DNA of 64,000 bases from Sistotremastrum niveocremeum HHB9708 (lineage: Eukaryota > Basidiomycota > Agaricomycetes > Sistotremastrales > Sistotremastraceae): contig KV419400.1 of NCBI GenBank assembly GCA_001630475.1, positions 62,001 through 126,000 on the forward strand, written 5' to 3'. The notes beneath the pieces are model-generated. The model was not told the DNA's origin. It saw only the letters and a program-made list of their open reading frames with translations, and made no database searches. The position numbers and the translations under genes are program-made. Numbering within the stretch: the first letter of the stretch is position 1; each line of letters opens with the position of its first letter. Shown here piece by piece: positions 1-11,660 of the stretch.

Positions 1-820
1 CGAAGATTAGGATCACGTTGGAAGCTGGCAGAGAACTACCTCTAAATGCATGCCTAGCATGGTCGAGCGGCGAACGGATCACCGAGTGAGTATGTTACTC
101 CTAACCCCCTAAGACAGTGACTGACAATTCGATCCAGGTTAGTTAAGGGGGATATTGTGGCAGATACGGGAGAGTATAGCTATGGCTTGGCTGCGTTCGC
201 GGGCGAAGTTAAAGGTACGTAAGAAAACCGCATCGTGAAGACATCGATTCTGATTCTCTCAAAGCGAGTGATTATACCCTCATCGTCTCATCTTTCTCGC
301 CGAGAGATCTGGGCGATTTCGCTCTCACATTCGAATCATCGTCTCGCTTCGAGCTGGAGCCGATTCGTCAGGAAGGGGCGGGCATGTTCAAGAAAGTCAT
401 TAAAGGTGCATGGGAAGGCGCAAAGGCAGCGGGCAGTCCACGATTTGGGAAATACGAGCAGAATCCGGTTATAGATCTCACCGTGTCCGCGACGTGTCAG
501 ATGAAGTGAGCATTGCCTCCATATTCTTCACCTCTTTGATATCGAGGTCCACTAGACTGCGACTGCGATTGATCAAGCCGAATCCTTCAGCCGCTTTGAA
601 CGTGACTGTCTTCCAATCCCTGGATACTGGGCAAGGGAAAGAGGTCTTGACCAGTGGACCGTATTCTGATGCCATTTGCGGCACCGCGACGAAGGCCACG
701 ACACTCCCTAAAGGGAAATACGTGATGATTCCTTCGACATTCGCGGCAGGTATCCAGGAGAGATGGGAGTTGATAGTGTATCACAGTAAAGCGGAGGTGA
801 AAGTGGCTTTGAGAGACTGA
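1..820 (+). CDS. Calpain-like cysteine protease, C-terminal part (Rim13/PalB type), 5' end outside window
   Basis: Only the C-terminal portion is present. I read four exons, 1-85, 138-214, 265-505 and 547-820, joined by introns of 52, 50 and 41 bases. The protein has two repeats of the calpain domain III / C2-like kind: one with DYTLIVSSFSPRDLGDFALT and a second, near the stop, with GKYVMIPSTFAAGIQERWEL. This pairing of C2-like modules is typical of fungal PalB/Rim13, the cytoplasmic calpain that cleaves the Rim101/PacC transcription factor in the alkaline-pH pathway. The catalytic domain is not in the window, so its Cys/His/Asn residues cannot be checked. The family is seen from motifs; assignment to Rim13 rather than another calpain is inferred. 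Confidence 0.72.
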
Positions 821-951
821 AGCTGTCCGTCGTTTGATGATGATCTGTCGACGATGGTGTGGATGATGCGTGAATTTGGTATACAGGATGATGCATGATG
901 CATGATACAGCATTGATCAGAATAGTTTATCTAATAGTACACGTGAAGCTT

Positions 952-2323
952 CTACACCCAACTATAACGCACGTCAGTTCTGGCATTCTCAACAGAAATC
1001 GAAGTACTCACAAATGTCGCTGCATTCGCCGGGAAAGCCTAGACATAATGGACAGTCAGACAGTGCGGTGTCAAGGCCGCAGTATGTGACGCACCCTAGC
1101 CATGGCAGGCCCAAATCCTTTCCACAACGCTTTGACACCATCCGTCGCTATCGTCTTCCTCGCACAATCCAAGAAGCCTGAATAAGTCCCCGTAGGTGCA
1201 CTCTGCAATCTCGATTTAAGAACCTACGAAAACATAGTCAGATCATGGCTGCGTAAGAGACAAGCACGAAACATACGTCCGGGGGAATAGCTATACTCCA
1301 CATAGCGACACCAGCCATACCACCAGCGATAATCACAGCTCCAAGGTTCAGTTCCGAAGGCGACGATCCAGCGGGAGTGAGGTATTTTTTGGTCACTTCG
1401 TATGCTGCGAAATACCTGGAAATAGTCACACGATCAGTCGCTGAAATACGGAAGAATGAGGAACGAGGTGGGACTCACGCGGCACTACCTGGACCATCTC
1501 GAGCCAACGTCGCACCTGTGCCTCGGAATATACTTCTGATACCGCCTTCTCTGTAAAGACCTCTGACTACGTCAATGACGCCATTGTACTTGGGCCCTGA
1601 CTGTCCTTGACCTTGGATCTATTGTCCAGATAGGATGGGTAAGCAATGCAGTCTAGACCATATCGATTATGTTGCACACCTGAAGAAGGACTTTGGCGCG
1701 TTCAACGGGTGCGGCCACGAATGTTTGAGGAATGGCTGAGAAGAATCCAGCCGCTGCGACCTCCGCTGTGCTCAGTTGTTTCGACGTCCTGTTGGGAGTG
1801 TAGGCATAGACCAATTTCTTTCCAAGATCGTAACCCTACACCAATGATCGTCAAGGTGTGGTTTGGGGTGAAGCGATTGACCTACCCAGAATGAAACTGC
1901 GAAGATCGGAGTGACGCCGAGGATAGGTGGCACGATTCCACGATACAACCTACCTCAAGATATCAGCACACTATTCCACGCCATCGCGGTTTTCAAACGT
2001 ACCCACTCACGCCATCGCGTGCCAGAGTCTTCCTGACCACGTCAACCGCACCCGTGTAAGCTCCCGGGGGTGCAGTTTGAAGCCTCGTCTTCGTCAGATC
2101 GAACGGATGACCTATGATCCCATCAGATGTGATCACCTAACAATGAGAATGACACTCACCGACGAGGACAGCGCATACACCTCCAAATCCACCAGAAATG
2201 AATGACTTGATCGAGCTCGCCGTCGAACTTGAAGCCGAAACCTTGGTCGATTTATCTGCTTCTGCCTGTCAAAATTTTATCGTTAAATTCACATCAGCGA
2301 CATCAAGTACATGAGCTTACCAT
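952..2323 (-). CDS. CRC1: Mitochondrial carnitine/acylcarnitine carrier
   Basis: This is a mitochondrial carrier family (SLC25) protein of about 310 residues in nine exons: 2323-2321 (the ATG alone), 2265-2160, 2111-2003, 1949-1886, 1835-1680, 1618-1479, 1415-1277, 1223-1095 and 1038-952. Three repeats each begin with a PxD/E motif: [23 protein letters not shown] and AIPPDVLKSRLQ. The last, with [10 protein letters not shown] before it and [10 protein letters not shown] near the end, matches carnitine carriers specifically. Such proteins exchange acylcarnitine for carnitine across the inner membrane, feeding fatty acids into mitochondrial oxidation. An intron directly after the start codon is unusual but gives a continuous reading frame. 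The last dozen residues are uncertain because a GTGAGT follows AATF, so a further short intron is possible. Neighbours look unrelated. Confidence 0.88.
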
Positions 2324-3175
2324 GACCGGAGGGGAGACGGGACCTGAGCTGTTGCGTTTCTCGGTTTAAGCAGCTGAAGCTCTTAGCCTGAGCTTGAGCG
2401 CGTGATTTCTCCAGGTTCCTTATCTCCGCTCCGTGATTATCCGGAATCACCCGATGCGACTCAGAAAATTCGAGCTTGTCCATTTTCGACTTCGTACACA
2501 GACATTTCATCATGCGCTGTCTCTCTCTAGAACATCACCGATATTTATCGGAGACGTGGCATGCTCGACAAAGGAAATCGCCGACGCCAATTACGCACTT
2601 CACTGTGCTTGAATCGCTGGTCAGCCACTGATGACTCTAATTCTCGGCGAATTGGAATCTTTCTTTCGATCATAAACTATTTCAGCTCGGGAAAGGTCGG
2701 AAAGCGTCGTTGATCTTCAAAAAGGTACCAGCACCTTCAAGATGTGAAGGACGATCAACTTCTTTGAACGAAGCGGAACTGGCCAATCCCGCTTCCTTCT
2801 CAGAATGTATTGGAAAGGCGCATCTATTTTCTCGAATCAAGAAGTACCTCGAAACGTTTAACATATGCTCTGGACTCAATCACGCTCATCGGCAGGTGCT
2901 GTACGACATTTTGAATAGCAAAATCGTCCTATTTCTCACGCTACCACCCTTCGCCTAACATAACTACCAGAAAGCGTTGTATCGGTCTGTCTCTCTCAGG
3001 AAGAGCACAGCAAATGCGTATTGACCGTTGCTGTAAGTGCAAGAAATGACCGGAATTTTTCGAACTTCAAAACTAGACAATATTCGCGCCGCCACTTTAC
3101 GTCATGCTATACAGCTTACGTTTTCGGTCAGCCGAAAGGTATATAAGGAGTGTTGATGACTGATTGTATCGTCCA
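2324..3175. other. Intergenic, shared upstream region
   Basis: No gene is supported here. Overlapping open frames on both strands at 2.68-2.96 kb show no recognisable domain. Near 3123-3137 there is a short palindrome (TTCGG, loop TCAG, CCGAA), followed by a TATA-like TATATAAG at about 3140-3147, roughly 30 bases before the next start codon. Confidence 0.5.
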
Positions 3176-4500
3176 ATGCTTACTCCCACCCCCCATCAGC
3201 TCCCCCATCTCCCCATACCGCAGCCTCTCCAGGCTGACCCTCCTATTCCAGACCCCCCTGTTCCTATTCCAATCATTGAAGTGGAGTCAGAGATAACCAT
3301 TCTGTCTCGCGAGCTGCGCCGGTTGGAGAAGCTGAATTTGAGGGCGTTGATCAAATGTGCTAGGAGACACGGGATTTGTATCCCCCGTCTCTCGATGAAA
3401 ACAATGATCTGTGATGATATCCTGACCCATCTCCTCCGTGGTTCATGTCTATTGCATGACCCGGTAGCGGACGGCTGTCAAAGTCTCATAGCTGATGCCA
3501 ATCGGGCGTTATTAACTCTTCATATCGACCAGCCTCATGCTGTTACTCGAACTTTTATACGATGCTACGTTTTATGTGCGTGTTTATATCGATTTCGCTG
3601 TTCCGCGTATCGCAGATTATTCGAATGTTTACGAATTGAATATGACCCTCGTCTCACAATGAATGAACGCCGTGAATTACTCTTAAGTTATATCGCCAGA
3701 AAGTGCCCGGAGCTGATACAAGAGAGTGACCGAGAACGATTCGGAGCAGGGGCCCTTGGGTTGACAGCATTCATCAATGGCCAAATGTTGACTAGGTATC
3801 GCCTACCTAATGAGTCACTTGATGATATACCAGAGGTACGTGTACGTCAAGCTCCCGTAGCACCGCCACGTTCTGATTTGTGGTCCTTCGCGATCCAAAG
3901 GACGCCGCCTAAGAAAAGGCACGTCCTTATGATACCACCTTTATGTATGGCATACCTAAGGCAGGTAGGACTCTCTCGCAGAAATTCATCCCCTTTCTAA
4001 TTTATTCCTCGATTTAGGCGATCTCAACTTCAAACCCATTCTCAAACGGCCAATTTCAGCGTCGATTTCTGAAAAGTGAAAACCCATCAAGGAGAGTCAG
4101 GATCAGCTCGTACTATGACTCGTATTCATGGGGTGTATCTCAGGGTCATTTGAGCGACGGCGGACAGAAATGTATACTAGTATTTGCGAGTGATGTAAAA
4201 GAAACTGGAACAAAGAGTCAAAGACTTCCGGTTATATATGACTCATTCCACGAGAAATTGCAAACCGCCCCATTCCGCACCCATAAATTCCTCCAAGAAG
4301 GAATCGTGACATTATGGCACTATGATGCCCCAGATAAAATAGAGAAAAGACCCATTCGCTCAAAATTCATCAAAATAAACATCCCAAGGCGGAGTTTGAA
4401 CAGAGCGGAACCTTATCGGAGTCTGAATTGTCCTTTCCAAATTAGGTCACGACGCCCTCGACGACCCTTTCCTGATCTCACAGACCCTCCGGAGCCGTGA
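3176..4500 (+). CDS. Unrecognised protein with proline-rich N-terminus
   Basis: Two exons, 3176-3964 and 4018-4500, joined by a 53-base intron (GTAGGA to GATTTAG), give 423 residues. I chose the ATG at 3176 because the frame just upstream has no ATG and a TATATAAG box lies about 30 bases before it. Residues 5-35 are rich in proline. Around residues 45-85 is a basic helical stretch (ELRRLEKLNLRALIKCARRH) that loosely recalls SAP-type helix pairs. The middle is Cys/Arg-rich, and the last 60 residues are strongly basic (RSRRPRRPFPDLTD). No signal peptide or membrane segment is visible. I do not recognise the family; the basic tail would suit a nucleic-acid-binding role, but that is a guess. Coding status rests on frame length and a clean intron. 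Confidence 0.55.
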
Positions 4501-5175
4501 ACCTCTCTGAGGATAGACAATCAGCATCTCTTGAATTGCTGATCTGCAAACCAAGTTTTCAGAAAACTATTGAAAATAATCGATGATGCTTCGCTTAGCC
4601 AAGGAGTGGCAAATCCGCCACTACTTGGAGGATGTTTCGAATACGGAAGTTGGAATGAATGATACGAGGGGCTTTTATAATCTTTGAAATATTGAGGAGA
4701 ATGTTTTGAGCTCTACAGGAGCTCGAGGGATATTTTTCCGGAGCGGTAAATTGGGGAGATAGAGGAAGGGAGACAATATTTAATTGGAGATGGGGTGTTG
4801 AGCTCGACGGTTCGCTGATCTGCACTTAGGACATCCTGAACTTGAGTGCGAGACCTTTCAACGCGTCTTTGTTGACGTTGAGATCTTTTTGAGCTCTCTC
4901 ACTCGGGCGATACACGTTCAATCACCAACAATATTGCCGATGTCGGTTGGTGCCTATTGACAGTCGTTTGGGAGATGAGAGTAGAAACGCCAAAAGGTGG
5001 GGCAAGTAACATCGTTATCCTCTTTGAACGAATCGTCCCGGAATTTATGAAGTGAAGGTAGTGCGCCAGGCCTCCAAATTGACTCCGAAGGCACGGATGG
5101 AAGAACAAAATATATTTCTTGATTTATGTTATGGGGCGGCACGATCTGACAGCGCATAAGCGTGCTGAAATTCTT
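4501..5175. other. Intergenic
   Basis: I see no gene. Short open frames on the minus strand have no motif or splice pattern that supports them. Confidence 0.45.
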
Positions 5176-5413
5176 TCAAGGGCTTGGAGTCACAGGATTA
5201 TCAGTCAAAACTCAAAAGGTTGAAAATAAATCATACCACATATGAGGTCCGCTAATCGTGCAAGGGTCGGCCTCGGCTTCGGGCACTGGCATGGGAGAAG
5301 CTGTAGACACGGTCAGAGCTAGTGGAAGATAGAGAAAGAAAGGACAAACCAGAGACGCCGACCATCAAGACAGAAACGATGGCTACAACGGAGGGGACGA
5401 ATTTGAATTGCAT
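5176..5413 (-). CDS. Secreted micro-peptide, Cys-x7-Cys-Pro family (member A)
   Basis: Three exons, 5413-5350, 5300-5237 and 5182-5176, encode 44 residues. Exon 1 is a signal peptide starting MQFKFVPSVVAIVSVLMV. A phase-1 intron falls at the expected cleavage region. Exon 2 gives a spacer (ASPMPVPEAEAD) and then CTISGPHM. The last intron (GTATGA to CCAAG) splits the final Cys codon, and the terminal exon is 7 bases: it completes Cys, then Pro, then TGA. The predicted end is C-TISGPHM-CP. If the last intron were retained, the protein would instead end in a short tail beginning Trp-Tyr. A TATAAAA box lies about 60 bp upstream (5471-5477, minus strand). Closest relative in the window is the gene at 11.4 kb. 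Export is inferred; the function is unknown. Confidence 0.7.
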
Positions 5414-6433
5414 TGTAGGTGATGGTGCGGAATGAGCTTGGAATGAACGATAGCGTCGATGTTGCTGGTCTTTTATACTGTAGCAGCCAGGGACACAGAT
5501 TGTGATGCAGATGGGGAAATCTAGCTCTCAAAAAATCCAAAGACCAGGAGCTCGTTTCCAGGTCCGATTTCCATTCGGATAGTCCTCTGATGTTGACCAA
5601 ACAAAAGTAAAACCACCTTTCGATCGCATTGGACGATCGAAAGGTGGAGTTGACGGAAAAACTCACAAGACAATACAATATGCTACGTGGATATCGGCCA
5701 TGTCCATGTGGTATCCTTTTGCCACAGCGCCACGAAACAGATAAGAGTTGGAGCGATAGCCTCCTCGAAAGGTTTGGGATCCCCGGGAGTCTGGTCGTCA
5801 AGGATGCCGAAGATCAGCGTTCAAGATGAATTTGATCAGCCGCGTCACCATTTGACCGTGGTATACAAGTCAGGAAGATAACTGTGTAAACCACAGGTCC
5901 TTCTCAAAATATTATAGAATTATGTGAACGTAGTATTTGCCCTGGAAATTCCGCGCCGCCGTTGAGCCAGATTCGAAATGAAATGCCTAGCAGACACCTT
6001 GAGTCTCTGAACGCATACCATGACAGCCATATATCGGAGATCCTAGTTCGAATAATATGCGCAGCTTTGATGTGCAGGCCTACCCATTGTTGATCGTTGA
6101 ACGATAGGAAAATCTTCGTGAGAGTCAAGGGAAGCCACATTGCCATGCGATGGACGAGAGACATCATGAATCTCTAAAACGTTTGTGCATAGCCGCACAT
6201 ATAGATGGCTGGCTATGATCGCCAACAATTGTCGGCATCTGCGTTACATGTGCATAGCGGAAGTAGATCGAGTGAACTTCAGGTACAGCTTGTAAAGGAC
6301 GATCTCGAGGCACCAAGTCAGATCTCTTGGGAAAAGTCAACTCTTCTGAGCAGGTATGATCGACATTTGGAATGATAGCTTGAATGTAGAGCCAGGACGA
6401 AAACTGTCTTCTACGAGGTCGTCGTAGAACCAA
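5414..6433. other. Intergenic, with a perfect hairpin
   Basis: No gene is supported. The region holds the TATA box of the peptide gene at 5.2-5.4 kb and a perfect 14-bp inverted repeat at 5613-5647, listed separately. The remaining open frames overlap on several frames and lack domains. Confidence 0.45.
5613..5647. repeat. Perfect 14-bp inverted repeat with 7-base loop
   Basis: The left arm CCACCTTTCGATCG (5613-5626) is exactly complementary to the right arm CGATCGAAAGGTGG (5634-5647), with loop CATTGGA between them. It lies about 200 bp upstream of the secreted-peptide start at 5413. It could be a transcript hairpin or a paired protein-binding site; nothing in the sequence decides. Confidence 0.8.
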
Positions 6434-6597
6434 CACCGCAGGCCCCCGGCAGTATGACCCCTAGGAAAAATGTAGTCCAAAGCAATCGGAATTCCTCCAT
6501 TAGGGAATTCCTCACGATTTGAACCGCCGTCTTTGCAAAATAAAATGCTTTCTATACTGGTTTGTACCGGGGGTCATACTGCCGCGTGTCTGCGGTG
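6434..6597. repeat. Imperfect long inverted repeat with nested palindrome
   Basis: About 29 bases at 6434-6462 (ACCGCAG, then GGCAGTATGACCCC) recur as an imperfect reverse complement at 6568-6597, with a few mismatches near the middle. Inside the 105-base spacer a second near-palindrome, GGAATTCC-TCCATTA-GGGAATTCC, occurs around 6488-6513. The arrangement would fold into a long stem with an inner stem. It has no terminal duplication that I can identify and no coding frame, so it could be a small non-autonomous element remnant or a structured RNA. Confidence 0.6.
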
Positions 6598-6908
6598 CAA
6601 GGAAAAGGTGTTCGGTGGATGCCGGGCCGACACAAGCGTAACAGCGTATGTACACGAGTTGGCAGAAAGGTTAGCTCAGTCAAATACGTCACAGTATAGT
6701 AGACGAATCGACGACAGTACAATGCAAGGGGTGAACGAGACTACAAACACGAACGTATTACTACCATTACTAAAAACACAGAAAAACAAAGACAGGAGAA
6801 AAAACCAAATACAAAAATGCGTAATATTACTTCGAGACTCACACTGGCACTCGCAGCATCCACCCAGTCCTAGTCCACAAATCCTCGCTAATGATCAAGC
6901 GTGAGTGA
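6598..6908. other. Intergenic
   Basis: This is AT-rich sequence downstream of the inverted repeat and 3' of the FAS1 gene. No gene is seen. Confidence 0.4.
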
Positions 6909-9900
6909 TCAGCCCTCTTCTGCGGCAGTCTCAGTATGATTGAACCCTCCAGCAGGCTCATACGTCGCTTCCCTCTCCCTCTTCCAGATTCTTCGAACTC
7001 CGGCAAAGAATAACCCAATCAATACCACCCCTACAATGCCCGTCGCAATAGGCGGTCCATAACGTGATTGCCAAGGCGGGATGTAAGGCATCAGGAAATT
7101 GTCAATCAGGATAACACCTCCTCTGCTATCGCTCGTTTCGCCATTTATACCTCCCGGAGTGAGGGATTGCATAGGCGATGTACGGCCCCACGTGATGATT
7201 CGAGCTGTCGAAGGCGCGGACGGTCGAGAAGGAGATTTGGAAGAGGGAAGGGATGCGACGCGGACGAAGTAAGAGCCTGTGCCTTTCTTATTGACGTCGT
7301 CTTTCCATTCGATAACCAGATCTCCATAGAGTGATGTCTTGGATTGCAGTGTCGTATATGCTGCTTTGGCGTCGAAATCGAGCGGACGGCTATGATCCAA
7401 CTCCTCCCAATCGAGCATTGGATCATCGCTTCGAATATTTCCCTTTGGGCGGTATTGTTCGTCCCATGAAGCCGGGACGGGAATGATATGTTGTCGTACG
7501 AGTGATTTGAGTCTGTCTTCGTCTTCCCAGAGTTTCGGCAGATTGACGTTCTCGAATGCGTCGTCTGTAGGACACAGGATGGCCCATCCCAATCCCTTCT
7601 CGTCCTCCCCGTCCCCATCTTCGTTATCGCCATTCGGACCGGCCAGCCCACCAGGAAGAGCACTGGAATCGTTCTTCGTCTTCCCATCCAACACCCATCC
7701 CAAACCCGCTCTCTCAACCAGACCCATCATAATCTCCGCCTTTGCAGCCCTGACGAGTCCACCTCTCGTAATCCCAACTGTGCGCGGAATGAGGACATCA
7801 GAGAGCTCGTGAATGACCCCCGTGGAAGTGAGAATGTCCCGAGTTGTCAAACGTGAGACGAGAGAGGGCCAGCCGCCTGAAGGACGGACTAGGAGCGTCG
7901 TATTCCCTTTCGCTTTCGTACTCGCTTCTAAGCTGCTGGCGGAGGCGATATGTCGTTCGAGATATATATCGGACCCTTCAAGCGATTGGAAAGTCCTCCC
8001 TGATCCACCCACCAAGCTGTCTCCATACTCAACACTCCCAAGGATGTGATGTAATATAACTTTCTTGAGATCCGCCTTCTTTGAAGGTTCGAGCAGGTAA
8101 CGAGTGACGAGGCCTAGATTTTTCCATGCTTCGTTTGTGGGGACTAGGAATGTTGTTCGGGGGATCCTCTTGACTACGTCTGCTAGTGATGTCGAATATA
8201 GTGATGCGAGGAAGGTCGAGTATTCGAGGGAGGGTAAGATGGTCTTCAAGGCGTCTGTGGGAGGTTCGATGGGACGACTCATCAAGTAGATCAGACCGCC
8301 ATCAATCGGGACTAGAAAGAGGACGTCAATATGAAGCTTGGGAAGGGGAGGGAAGACACGTACTGGGTTCATCGAGGATACCCGCACCAGCAAATCGTAT
8401 CTTCTTCCCCGGTTTATCACTCTTCCTCACAACCTGCACATCCAGCCCATTCTCAGGCGAGACATCGACCCTCAAAACTTGTTTGCCACCTTCCAATCCA
8501 TCTTCCTCAAGCATCGTCTCAATCAACGCTCCATCCTTCAATTTCTCCGGTCCCCAAATCCCCGGCAAGAAATGATACTGCAGCAACCTCTTCAAAGCTG
8601 GACTTCCCTCCTTCGGAAATTCGCCATCGTCCCTTCCATACAACTCCAACACATCATCTCTTGGAGCTAAAATGGTAATTCCGGCGCCTTTCGCATTTGA
8701 TTCCGTGGAGTTGATCAAGGAGGTGAGATTGACGGAATGGATGAGAGAGACGAATGTGGTGCAGTTGAGTGTGAGGAGATATTTCTCGGGCGTGGGTTGT
8801 ATTGATCCGGGGGGAATGAGAAGGGAGGATATGAGGTGGAGGACGCCGTTTGACGCGAAGATGTCGGGTTCGATGAGAGTAGATTTGTCAGAGGGGTAGG
8901 AGGTGTTGAGAGAAACGTTGATTTCGGATGAGGAGGAGGTGAACTCGAGGGAGGAGCCGTAGAGAGTCGTCACTTCAAAGGAAAGATCAGGTGAGCTGAG
9001 AAGGGTGCAGGGGCGTCATTACTCACGAGTCGTGCCATCACTGAGTCGTGAAGACCATTGCACTTTCTTTGTCTCGACGGTATGCATCTCCAATAAACTT
9101 TCAAGGTCATCCTCCGCGTACGAGCTTTCCAAGTAAGTTCGTTCAATATCTGGTAGTTCTTTCCATGCGTCGTTCGTAGGGAGGAATAACGTGAGTTCCG
9201 TGTTTGATGAAAGCTTTGATATGAGCCGCGTGGGTAGTAGCGAACGGATGTATGAGAGAGAACTATGCTTCGCCACAACTTGAGCTAAAAGACAGGGCCC
9301 ATCAGTGAATAAATTGAGCAATGATGGAGAGGAGGGTACCAAGGTTTGGTGGCACGGGTAAGACATCGCCAATGCCATAGATGACACCGTTAGCAGTTTC
9401 CAATCGCCCCTTCACAACTTCCACACCATCCTTCCCGTTGCAATTGACACCAACAAATTTCTGATTGCTCGTCACTCGTATTCGCTGAGGCTCGCCACCC
9501 AACGTGCCTCCAGGAATCGGCATCCATGGCGGACCAGGCGGTGGCTCGTCTGAGGGTCCCTCCGTCGGCGCTCTGGGGTAATGCAGTGTCTTCTCTGTCT
9601 GCACTTCAACATCAGATGATTTGGACGAGTCAGATGCATCAGGAGGGCGAAGTGTGTAGTTGAGGAGGTGGTAGAAGAGTTCCTGTCGGAGTGCCTCGTT
9701 CACATTGTCTTTGTCATGGTCGTCTGGCTTCATTTGCGAATCCAACTCGTCCTCATGCTCATGCTCGTGCTCCTGCGACAATGCGGCCTGCCAGATGGAA
9801 TTACTGGTAGCCGCTATATGTCGAGCTATTGCATCGTTCGTGGGTGCGAATAGCGTGCTTCCGTTCAGTCTGTTCAGCGTAGGGATGAGTCGAGCTCTCT

Positions 9901-10069
9901 GAAGTAGCTTGATGAGACTCGTATAGTCTGGATCCGCAGAGAGCGCATCGACGAGCGTCGTGGATTGGCTGTGGGCATTGACGTTGGCGTTGGATGTGAG
10001 TGGAGATTGAGAGGCGAGTATGCAGGGTATTAAGGAGAGGATGGAGACTGGGAGAAGCAGGAGACGCAT
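6909..10069 (-). CDS. Multi-FAS1 (fasciclin) domain membrane protein
   Basis: Four exons, 10069-9340, 9284-9027, 8972-8364 and 8311-6909, sum to exactly 3000 bases (999 residues). The start MRLLLLPVSILSLIPCILAS is a signal peptide. FAS1 hallmarks repeat along the chain: GSTLFAPTNDAI near residue 60, ELTLFLPTNDAW, GITILAPRDDV, RTTFLVPTNEAW and GWAILCPTDDAF, each followed later by an H-like segment such as ILHHI or LLQYHFLP. I count at least four domains, the first two perhaps degenerate. Near the C-terminus, GIVGVVLIGLFFAGV is a single membrane span, followed by a short basic tail. The family acts in cell adhesion and cell-surface or vacuolar membrane organisation; the topology (large lumenal/outer part) is inferred. 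Many N-x-S/T sites agree with passage through the secretory pathway. The gene lies on the minus strand between two secreted micro-peptide genes. Confidence 0.88.
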
Positions 10070-11345
10070 TGGACTCTGCGGTAGCAAGAATGAAGTGAGT
10101 CCAAGGGTGAGTCTGAGTCTTGGTCGAAGCTAGGCTCAAGGGAGGCACGACGCTCAGGCTCAGCTGCGCATAAGCGAGTTTGCGCACGGTGACGTCGGCC
10201 CCAACTACGCCATCTCGTCTGTTTATGGTAACAACTTCGTTATATTCGTACAAAACGGGCAATCCGCCTCGTTTATAAGACGTAGCTATAAAAATAAATA
10301 ACGACAAGTACAAGGATGAAGTCAGAATTTTTCCAGGGGTTTATTGGGCCGGTAAATCGAGAAAAGGACCGGCGACCCCAAAACGCCGTGCAACTGGTTC
10401 CGAATAACAAAAATAATCGTGCGATGTTTATGCCATTCATGGAAACGCAACTCCTAACGGTCAACTTCAACTTCATCACAGGGGTTGTTTTCTGTAAGGA
10501 TTTCAAGTAGGCTACTCTCTGATTAGCTTGGTGAGGTCTACAATTTGAGTGAGTAAATATTCATTGGATTTTAGGCTATCAGTCCGATTCGGCGCTCAGG
10601 CCGCTCAGCCGTCTAAAACCATGTTTCCACGTTCCACGCTACCCCAGTCCCTGAAGATCCCGCCCGTGATCGATTGCAGACCAGTCATCCGATTGGGAAG
10701 AGTTGGAACATAGCCATCCGCCCCGGGTTTGAGACTCAAATCGTTGATAGGACGCTACGTTTGAGGACATCACTTCATGGAGACTCGGAGTCGGTCAATG
10801 AATGGAAAGACTACGTCAACAAGGAGGATATAGTCTGATTCTTGGTGCAAGGCATATCTTCCTTTCCCATACCCCTCTCGACCGTCTGCACCTTCGACGG
10901 CCTATGTAACACCACGGGCCGGAGGGAAACTTCAACGATTGGGCACCCAAGCTGCAACTTGCAAGTATGTATTCCTGCGTATTCTTGCGTTGTGTGACCT
11001 CTCTGTGGTTCGGGGTCTAGGACGGCATTCCATGTCGTGTTATCGTCCTTAATGCCTCTGATGTAGGTCTGTCTCACTTCGCGCCGAATTATTCGCTAAG
11101 ATGTGAAAAGCGTCCATCTGAATATTGCCCGTCTCTTGCTATGGAACAAACTGCCGCATGGAGTTGATCCCAAGTTTGAATCGTCTGTGTCTCCCTGTTC
11201 TTCGATTATCGGACCTCCAATTCGAGACAATCCATCAACACTGGTCCACGGAGTTGGAAGTCGAAGACCTTGCAACGTAGCTCTATCTTGCTCTCCGGCT
11301 CTTCCCCGTAAGCATAACAGAATTCTCTAGCCCTCGTCTCTGCGG
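10070..11345. other. Intergenic, contains one copy of a repeated block
   Basis: No gene is supported. The block at 10573-10699 is a diverged copy of sequence upstream of the dehydrogenase gene at 12.4 kb. The rest, up to the TATA box of the peptide gene at 11.4 kb, shows only short overlapping open frames. Confidence 0.45.
10573..10699 (+). repeat. Repeated non-coding block, copy 1
   Basis: Shared landmarks with copy 2 (12249-12351) in the same order are GGCTaTCAGTCCGAtTCGGC, CAGTCCCTGAAGATCCC and AGACCaGTCATCC (lower case marks differences). Spacing between landmarks differs by a few to about 15 bases. Unlike copy 2, no gene starts just downstream. Confidence 0.7.
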
Positions 11346-11352
11346 TATAAAA
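11346..11352 (+). promoter_or_regulatory. TATA box of secreted micro-peptide B
   Basis: TATAAAA lies about 58 bases before the ATG at 11410. The other peptide genes have TATA-like boxes at similar distances. Confidence 0.6.
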
Positions 11353-11409
11353 GGACGGTGTAGGAGACTTCGCTATCCAGTTCATTCCGATCCGTCGCAT
11401 CTGATTCAA

Positions 11410-11660
11410 ATGCAGCTCAAGTTTGTTCCTTTCGTGATAATTATCTTGCCAGTCTTGTTGCTCGGCGTTTCGGGTAGGATTATTGTCTCGTGGTTATGAT
11501 CAAGGCTGATCATATGGCAGCTTATCCTGTTGCGGAGGCGGCAGCCGAGCCCGCCTTGAAAGAACGCTGCAATATTATAGGTCATCCCAATTGGTAGGAC
11601 ATTATAGTCCCTCCACCTAATCATGTTCTGACAATTAATCATGTCAATTGAAGTCCTTGA
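11410..11660 (+). CDS. Secreted micro-peptide, Cys-x7-Cys-Pro family (member B)
   Basis: Exons 11410-11473, 11521-11593 and 11654-11660 encode 47 residues. Exon 1 is a signal peptide (MQLKFVPFVIIILPVLLLG) nearly the same as that of the 5.2 kb gene, and the first intron again begins in phase 1. Exon 2 reads AYPVAEAAAEPALKER and then CNIIGHPN. The final 7-base exon after a 60-base intron (GTAGGA to TTGAAG) completes Cys, then Pro, then TGA, giving C-NIIGHPN-CP. Without that splice the frame would stop directly after Trp (TGG TAG). It is the only member on the plus strand. It is exported by inference, function unknown; the ring of seven residues between cysteines matches member A. Confidence 0.7.

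Noticed and set aside
7483-8575. Several plus-strand frames of 60-130 codons
   Set aside because: All lie antisense within the FAS1 gene, whose exons and domains are clear.
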